Source of the DNA: Bacillota bacterium | Lineage (GTDB): Bacteria; Bacillota; Clostridia; Lachnospirales; Cellulosilyticaceae | Assembly: GCA_023393125.1 (NCBI GenBank) | Contig: JAEWMQ010000112.1 | Location: 1 to 36,410 of the forward strand | Length of the DNA: 36,410 nucleotides | Direction: 5' to 3' | Shown: one piece after another, positions 31,076 through 36,410 of the stretch | Numbering within the stretch: the first letter of the stretch is position 1 | How the letters are laid out: every line of letters starts with the position of its first letter | The notes under the pieces: model-generated | What the model was told of the DNA's origin: nothing | The model's input: the letters and a program-made list of their open reading frames with translations, nothing else | Databases searched by the model: none | Translations under genes and position numbers: made by a program

Positions 31076-34000
31076 TTAACAAATTAAAATTGTCTTAATT
31101 TCATATGGTTTGATTTCCATACAAATATAATCCTCTTCAAGCATTAGTGGCATGGTTATATTCTCCATACAATCACATTCGTATACGTGTCTTCCTTTTG
31201 CCGTAGGCACTTTAATACGAATTTCCCCTCTATCTCCATAAGTTTCATAGAGACGTATGATGATACCAGCCTTTCCTTCTGCTGCCTTAATCGTATCAAT
31301 CATAATATTTTCATTTTCACAACTGAGATAAGATACACTTTCTTCTTGAACATTTCTTGCTGAGATAGGTTTTGCATACATTGGGCAATTTAAATCATAC
31401 GCTTCCTGTACAACTTTACCTTTTCTAAAATCACCAACATGTGGATAGCACGAATACGTAAACTCATGTACTTCAATATCTGCATCTGGATTAGGGAAAA
31501 TACCAGATTTGATTAATGTTAAGCGCATTAATGAGCCATGAATATCGTATCCATACTTACAATCATTAAGAATTGCTACCCCATATCCATACTCAGATAA
31601 ATCTGCCCATTTATGTGCACAAACTTCAAATTTTGCAGTATCCCAACTTGTATTCATATGAGTAGGTCGCTCAATGTTACCAAACTGTACATCATACGTC
31701 GCTTTGCTACTTAGTACATTAACAGGGAATAATACCTTTAATAATATCTGATGCTCTTTCCAGTCTACAATAGTTCTAAAGTCAATACGTTTCGTATGTG
31801 AATACAAATACATCATTTGCTCTATCGTTGAATCCTGGAATCTACGCTTCAAGAAGATTGTTGCGCGTATAGCAGTATTCTCAATCACTTTGAATTCTTC
31901 CAGATTATCTATGACCCAACTCTTTTCCTCATAATAAGCATCAATATTCCAAGAATCATACTCAAACGGTCTGTCTTCGTATGCTACAAGGCGATTTCCC
32001 TCTTTACCATATTCAATTGCCTCTCTCTGATTTTCCTTATCATAGAGTGACTCAATTTCCCCTTGTTTATTAAATCTGATTAAATAATATGGTGTCTCAA
32101 TTAAAGTTGTTTGATTGTCTTCTTCCTGTCCTAAGATGACATTAGCTCCCTCTTCAACCTTCATATCAATAATTTTATACCCTTTAGAAGGTATATTTCT
32201 TGCCAAATAAATCTTTTCTTCTAAAGAATCACCCTCCATTGATACATGGACAATCCCTGTACGTTCAAACCCTAATGTATTAAACACTGCAATATTTTTA
32301 AAACCTGATACTGATGTTTCTTTCATAGGTAATATGTTCTCTATAGCTTCTGAAATCATCTGTTTTCCTAATTGTCTAATCTTCTTATAATCTGTATCAG
32401 AATTTTCATACACCTCCTTAATTGAAGATCCTGGTAGAATATCATGGAACTGGTTCAGCAGGAGCAACTTCCAAGCATCCTCTAACTTCTTATTTGGGTA
32501 TACCAATCCACGACCTATCTGAGTTGCAAGAATCGATAAGAATTCTGCATCTCCTAATAAAAACTCACATTGACGGTTATTCTTCTTATTTCTTGCCATA
32601 GACGTATAAACACCTCGATGGAACTCCAGATATAACTCTCCACACCATTTTGGCATTTTCTTTGAATCCATGTTTTCTTCAAAGGTATGGAAAAAATCTT
32701 TGACAAAGGATTGTTTTGTCTTAGGTGCTCTACACAATCCATATTCTAACCTTCTATTTTCCTCCAACATCTCTGGTGTTGTGCCACCACCACCATCTCC
32801 ATACCCATAACATGTTAATACAGCCTTAGATAAACTTTTATTCTGATAGCGCTGCCAAGTCCCCATTATCTGACTTGCATTCTGCATTCCATTGTATGTA
32901 GTGCTAAAATTTTTATTCTGATTGCATTCAGGATATGTATCATAATTTGTAGTGGTAATAAAATAAGTTAAAATCTCACTTCCATCTAGCCCCTGCCACA
33001 TCATAGTGTCATTGGGCATCTTATTTGTATCGTTCCAACCAATTTTAGTTGTTACAAAATAGCGGATTCCTGATTTGACCAAAATCTGTGGTAACGCAAC
33101 ACTGTATCCAAATACATCTGGAAGCCACAACACTTCATTATTGTCCACGCCAAACTCTTCTTTAAAAAATTGTTTTCCATATAGAATATGACGAATTAAA
33201 GACTCTCCAGAGGCAAGATTACAGTCTGCTTCTAACCACATGCCACCTTCTACTTCCCATCTTCCTTCTTTTATACGTTCTTTGATTCGCTCATATAATT
33301 GGGGTGCTTCTTCCTTAACAAACTGATATAACTGAGGCTGACTAGACATAAATTTATATTCTGGATACTGATCCATTAAGTTCAAGACTGTAAGGAAGCT
33401 TCGAACCGCTTTCTGGCGAGTCTGCTTCACAGGCCATTTCCAAGCGACATCAATATGAGTATGACCTATACTATATACAGTTGCTGGGCAAAGCGATTTT
33501 TCTTGTAACTTTTCTACTGAGTATAACAATGATTTTACTAGCTTGTCTGTTTTCTCTATAGAATCAAAAAATTCCTTGGAGTAAGGCTTCCTTAGATCAA
33601 GACAATTAATACATCCATTTAATACGCCTATCATCTCCTCCCTTACCTCATCGTCCTTACGAAGTAATAGTGCCGCTTCCATCGGAACCTTCAAATCATA
33701 ATATAACTCGCTCACTTCTTTATAAAACTTCTCTATCATCACAGTGAAGAAATTACTATTATCTGAATAATTAGAGTAAGAATAAAATGCAACTTCATAT
33801 TCTTCTCCTGGTACTGCCTTTTCACATAGAATCATTTTTGCATGATTCATATCCATCGTAGCAGTAAGCTGACCATTAACATAGACAAGCATTTGAGGAT
33901 TATCTGTATTCCAAACATCGGTACATCCAGTCTTGAGTGTTAACATTACTGCATCATTCTCGTAATGCTTAGGAATTATAATCTTAGTATAAAACCAGAA

Positions 34001-34192
34001 ATGCTGATCCGGTCCCCCCCATGTCTCCCACACTCCAAATCTTCTCCATTTTCGCTGTTCCTTTGAGAATACTTCAGATAAGCTATAATCACCATCACTA
34101 ATCCATATCTCTTCCACAGAAATCAAATCCGATGTTCTATATTTACCTAAGCTGCTTACAATTCCTTTAACTCTATCCTCAAGATAATTCAT
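31076..34192 (-). CDS. GH38 alpha-mannosidase, operon C
   Basis: This second 1038-residue family 38 alpha-mannosidase also lacks a signal peptide. Zinc ligands are His246 and Asp248 in GHTHIDVAWKW, the nucleophile is Asp359 in WLPDVFG, and a further metal His lies in LLNQFHDILPGS. GRWEVEGGMWLEADCNLASGESLIRH (around 310-335, interrupted here) is typical. It has the same architecture as the operon A enzyme (9591-12713) but is clearly diverged, notably HTHIDVAW against HSHLDIAY, so it is a distant paralogue. It ends operon C, 31 nt after nagA. It probably trims alpha-mannose from imported glycans that also contain GlcNAc. Confidence 0.95.
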   Translation of the reverse strand: MNYLEDRVKGIVSSLGKYRTSDLISVEEIWISDGDYSLSEVFSKEQRKWRRFGVWETWGGPDQHFWFYTKIIIPKHYENDAVMLTLKTGCTDVWNTDNPQMLVYVNGQLTATMDMNHAKMILCEKAVPGEEYEVAFYSYSNYSDNSNFFTVMIEKFYKEVSELYYDLKVPMEAALLLRKDDEVREEMIGVLNGCINCLDLRKPYSKEFFDSIEKTDKLVKSLLYSVEKLQEKSLCPATVYSIGHTHIDVAWKWPVKQTRQKAVRSFLTVLNLMDQYPEYKFMSSQPQLYQFVKEEAPQLYERIKERIKEGRWEVEGGMWLEADCNLASGESLIRHILYGKQFFKEEFGVDNNEVLWLPDVFGYSVALPQILVKSGIRYFVTTKIGWNDTNKMPNDTMMWQGLDGSEILTYFITTTNYDTYPECNQNKNFSTTYNGMQNASQIMGTWQRYQNKSLSKAVLTCYGYGDGGGGTTPEMLEENRRLEYGLCRAPKTKQSFVKDFFHTFEENMDSKKMPKWCGELYLEFHRGVYTSMARNKKNNRQCEFLLGDAEFLSILATQIGRGLVYPNKKLEDAWKLLLLNQFHDILPGSSIKEVYENSDTDYKKIRQLGKQMISEAIENILPMKETSVSGFKNIAVFNTLGFERTGIVHVSMEGDSLEEKIYLARNIPSKGYKIIDMKVEEGANVILGQEEDNQTTLIETPYYLIRFNKQGEIESLYDKENQREAIEYGKEGNRLVAYEDRPFEYDSWNIDAYYEEKSWVIDNLEEFKVIENTAIRATIFLKRRFQDSTIEQMMYLYSHTKRIDFRTIVDWKEHQILLKVLFPVNVLSSKATYDVQFGNIERPTHMNTSWDTAKFEVCAHKWADLSEYGYGVAILNDCKYGYDIHGSLMRLTLIKSGIFPNPDADIEVHEFTYSCYPHVGDFRKGKVVQEAYDLNCPMYAKPISARNVQEESVSYLSCENENIMIDTIKAAEGKAGIIIRLYETYGDRGEIRIKVPTAKGRHVYECDCMENITMPLMLEEDYICMEIKPYEIKTILIC

Positions 34193-34223
34193 GTTATTCC
34201 TCCATCCCTCTAGTAAGGCAGTA

Positions 34224-35351
34224 CTAAATTCTTATTCCAGCTACATATACTTGTTCCACTTCTAATTGCTTATTCAAAAGTACCAGATTAGCTATTTTAC
34301 CTGGTGTGATACTCCCATATTGGTCAAAAATTCCAAGAACCTTTGCAGGAGTAACAGTAGCAGACCAAATTGCTTGTTCCAGTGGAATTCCCATATCTTT
34401 TACACAAATACGAACGCAATCTAATAGATTAGATACCGATCCTGCCACGGTACCATCTGCTAACGTTGCTTTCTTTCCATTTACATAGACTTTTTGTCCA
34501 CCAAGAGCATATTCTCCATCACTCAATCCTGTTGCCATCATACTATCGCTAATTAAGGCAATCCGTTCTTTTCCAAAGATACGGAATGTATTACGCACAA
34601 CACTTGGATGAATATGTATCCCATCACAAATTAATTCCACTGTACACATCTCACTATCCGATGCTGCACCAACAACTCCTGGAGCTCTATGGGTATAAGG
34701 AAGCATAGCATTGTATAAATGTGTTACATGAGAAGCACCACTTTTAAATGCCATCATCGCCGTATCATAATCTGCACTTGTATGAGCAAGAGATACTACA
34801 ACTTCATTTTTCACCGCTTTGATAAACTCCATTGCTCCTTCAAGCTCTGGGGCAAGGTCCACAAGCTTAATCAAGTTTCCAGACTTCTTTTGCATGTTAC
34901 CATATAATTCTAAATCAAATTTACGGATATAACCTTCATTTTGTGCACCCTTTTTCGCAGCACAAATAAAAGGTCCTTCCATATTAATTCCAACAATTTT
35001 CGCTTCCTGTACTTGATCATTTTCTTTTTCTACGAAAGAGCGAGCTTCTTCACAAATTCTAAGAAGGTTCTCTTCTTTAATTGTCATCGTTGCTGGGCAA
35101 ATGGTTGTAACTCCTTGTTCAGCCTGATATTTTGCAATATTGTGAAAGGCTTCTTTAGTTCCATCACAGAAATCGAAGCCTACACATCCATGAAAATGTA
35201 AGTCAGTTAGTCCTGGAATGGCAATCAGTCCTTCTGCATCCAATACTTCACCCTGATCTTTTCCTTCTGTAAATAGGCCATCTTCTATTAAAATATCTTT
35301 CTTTTCAAAAGTTCCTTGTTGCGTAAATACTATGGCATTCTTAATAATCAT
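34224..35351 (-). CDS. nagA: N-acetylglucosamine-6-phosphate deacetylase
   Basis: This cytosolic amidohydrolase of 375 residues converts GlcNAc-6-P to GlcN-6-P plus acetate. The metal and catalytic residues are visible: H52-F-H54 in DLHFHG, Glu125 in NMEGPF, His190 in AHTSAD, His211 in THLYNAM, and the catalytic Asp269 in LISDSM. The C-terminal strand GKIANLVLLNKQLEVEQVYV closes the small beta domain. It lies 24 nt after nagB and 31 nt before GH38, so the three form one operon. Confidence 0.97.
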   Translation of the reverse strand: MIIKNAIVFTQQGTFEKKDILIEDGLFTEGKDQGEVLDAEGLIAIPGLTDLHFHGCVGFDFCDGTKEAFHNIAKYQAEQGVTTICPATMTIKEENLLRICEEARSFVEKENDQVQEAKIVGINMEGPFICAAKKGAQNEGYIRKFDLELYGNMQKKSGNLIKLVDLAPELEGAMEFIKAVKNEVVVSLAHTSADYDTAMMAFKSGASHVTHLYNAMLPYTHRAPGVVGAASDSEMCTVELICDGIHIHPSVVRNTFRIFGKERIALISDSMMATGLSDGEYALGGQKVYVNGKKATLADGTVAGSVSNLLDCVRICVKDMGIPLEQAIWSATVTPAKVLGIFDQYGSITPGKIANLVLLNKQLEVEQVYVAGIRI

Positions 35352-35375
35352 ATGTACTCCCCTATCTTCGTATTG

Positions 35376-36107
35376 TTATCCCTCCATTTTAGAAAGTGCT
35401 GCTTCATCTGCAACAAGAATTACATTTTCATGTAATTGAAGAATAGAAGCTGGTAATTCTGGTGTAACTGGCCCTGTAAATGCTCTTTTAATAATCTCAG
35501 CCTTGTCCTCACCACTTGCTACTATAACAATGATTTTAGCACGCATAATATTTCGAATTCCCATTGTATAGGCATATCGAGGTACTTCATCAGGTGTATC
35601 AAATAACTTAGAATTGGCGTCGATTGTACTTTGCTTTAATGCTACACAGTGAGTTTCTTTATCAAATTCGTCGTTTGGTTCATTAAACCCAATATGACCA
35701 TTATGTCCGATACCAAGTAATTGAAGATCCATTCCACCCAGCTCATGAATTAATTTATTATAACGAACACATTCCGCTTCATCATCTATAGCCATACCAT
35801 TAGGTACATTAGTATTAGCTTTATCAATATTGATATGATTAAACAAATTCGTATCCATAAAAAACCGATAACTTTGTGGATGTCTTCCATCAAGGCCTTT
35901 ATATTCATCTAAATTCACTGTTTTTACTTTGGAGAAATCCAGATCTCCTTTGTTATACCATTCTATTAATTGTTTATATATCCCAATTGGAGTCGAGCCT
36001 GTCGCTAAACCAAGTACACAGTTCGGTTTTAAGATTACTTGTGCAGAAATAATATTGGCGGCTTGACGACTCATAGTATTATAGTCTTTTTCTCTATAAA
36101 TTCTCAT
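35376..36107 (-). CDS. nagB: glucosamine-6-phosphate deaminase
   Basis: This 243-residue enzyme converts GlcN-6-P to fructose 6-phosphate and ammonia, completing GlcNAc use. The motifs are LATGSTPIGIY (34-44), the VNLDEYKGL block with Asp67, and LGIGHNGHIGFNEP (131-144) with His138 and Glu143, matching the E. coli catalytic His143 and Glu148. The length is that of the short Firmicutes form. It is the first gene of operon C; GGGAG is 11 nt from the ATG. The upstream gap (36108-36265) is A/T-rich; I see no clear promoter in it. Confidence 0.97.
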   Translation of the reverse strand: MRIYREKDYNTMSRQAANIISAQVILKPNCVLGLATGSTPIGIYKQLIEWYNKGDLDFSKVKTVNLDEYKGLDGRHPQSYRFFMDTNLFNHINIDKANTNVPNGMAIDDEAECVRYNKLIHELGGMDLQLLGIGHNGHIGFNEPNDEFDKETHCVALKQSTIDANSKLFDTPDEVPRYAYTMGIRNIMRAKIIVIVASGEDKAEIIKRAFTGPVTPELPASILQLHENVILVADEAALSKMEG

Positions 36108-36265
36108 AATATGTGCATCTCCCTTTGCTGACTTTCTCTAATAGTATTATTCTAACAATATAATAGTAGGATTTCTATTCTACTCCTTGTTATTATTAAG
36201 GGAAGTTATGCATTTTTTGCTTTTATAGACCGGAGCCTACTATAGTTTTTATATTAATTTTTAAA

Positions 36266-36291
36266 CGCAAAAAAACACCCTTACGGGTGCT
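36266..36291 (-). terminator. rRNA operon terminator directly after 23S
   Basis: On the minus strand AGCACCCGTAAGGGTG is followed by TTTTTTT. The stem CACCC (36276-36280)/GGGTG (36285-36289) with TTAC loop is followed by a long U-run. It lies about 50 nt after the 23S 3' end with no 5S gene in between. Confidence 0.88.
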
Positions 36292-36341
36292 CTGTTCTCA
36301 CACTCTCAAAAACAAATACTACAACCGTTTAACCGTTTTTT

Positions 36342-36410
36342 CTAGGTCAAACCCTCGAACCGTTAGTATTGGTCACCTGAACATGTTACCATGCTTACAG
36401 CTCCAACCTA
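36342..36410 (-). rRNA. rrl: 23S ribosomal RNA, 3' end only
   Basis: The minus strand reads GGAGCTGTAAGCATGG..., ACCAATACTAACGGTTCGAG and GGTTTGACC, matching the last ~70 nt of bacterial 23S rRNA (compare ACTAATCGATCGAGGACTTAACC in bacilli). The gene runs off the right edge. The 3' end is placed near 36342 by analogy and may be off by a few nt. Confidence 0.92.

Overview
This is a low-GC Firmicutes chromosome segment. Strong AGGAGG-type ribosome-binding sites, TTGACA-17-TATAAT promoters, a YesM/YesN-type two-component pair, carbohydrate-uptake ABC systems with no ATPase gene alongside, and a BirA-type biotin operator fit a glycan-degrading anaerobic clostridium of the Lachnospirales type. That placement is inference from style; no marker gene here fixes the genus. 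Almost everything lies on the minus strand, co-oriented with rRNA genes at both ends.

Left edge (1-1690): a strong minus-strand promoter and boxA-like leader fire an rRNA operon out of the window. Then come a GH73 glucosaminidase and a small 5S rRNA-tRNA-Gly(GCC) unit with its own promoter. 1815-6796: a 4-TM membrane protein (+), a CX2CX2CX6C flavoprotein, an exported WG-repeat protein, a gene-free stretch holding a structured-RNA candidate, and manA. 6797-7485 holds no gene but a MITE-like element with 17-bp inverted ends around a 194-nt imperfect palindrome.

7486-20055: operon A on the minus strand is a lipoprotein solute-binding protein, attenuator hairpin, two permeases, a NifU-domain protein, GH38 alpha-mannosidase, uxuA and uxuB. 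It diverges from a YesN/YesM-type response regulator and sensor kinase (+). The logic is sensing of a glycan, uptake of oligosaccharides, cytosolic removal of alpha-mannose, and entry of fructuronate into the mannonate branch of hexuronate catabolism. 20151-21518: three tRNAs (Lys, Gly, Arg), a DUF1284 protein and bioY under a BirA-like operator.

21667-36107: operon B on the minus strand is ROK kinase, solute-binding lipoprotein, two permeases, a large toroid-type putative glycan enzyme, GH105 unsaturated-uronyl hydrolase and an MFS transporter. It diverges from an AraC regulator (+). Upstream is operon C: nagB, nagA and a second GH38 alpha-mannosidase. Together B and C suggest import of mannose/uronate/N-acetylhexosamine-containing oligosaccharides, cytosolic cleavage, phosphorylation of sugars and entry through NagA/NagB (and ManA). 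The right edge is the 3' end of a 23S rRNA gene followed directly by a terminator with no 5S gene.

The most notable points are the decoupled 5S rRNA, two complete but differently regulated alpha-mannoside/uronate systems side by side, an unassigned toroid enzyme, the MITE-like element, and the unassigned structured-RNA candidate.
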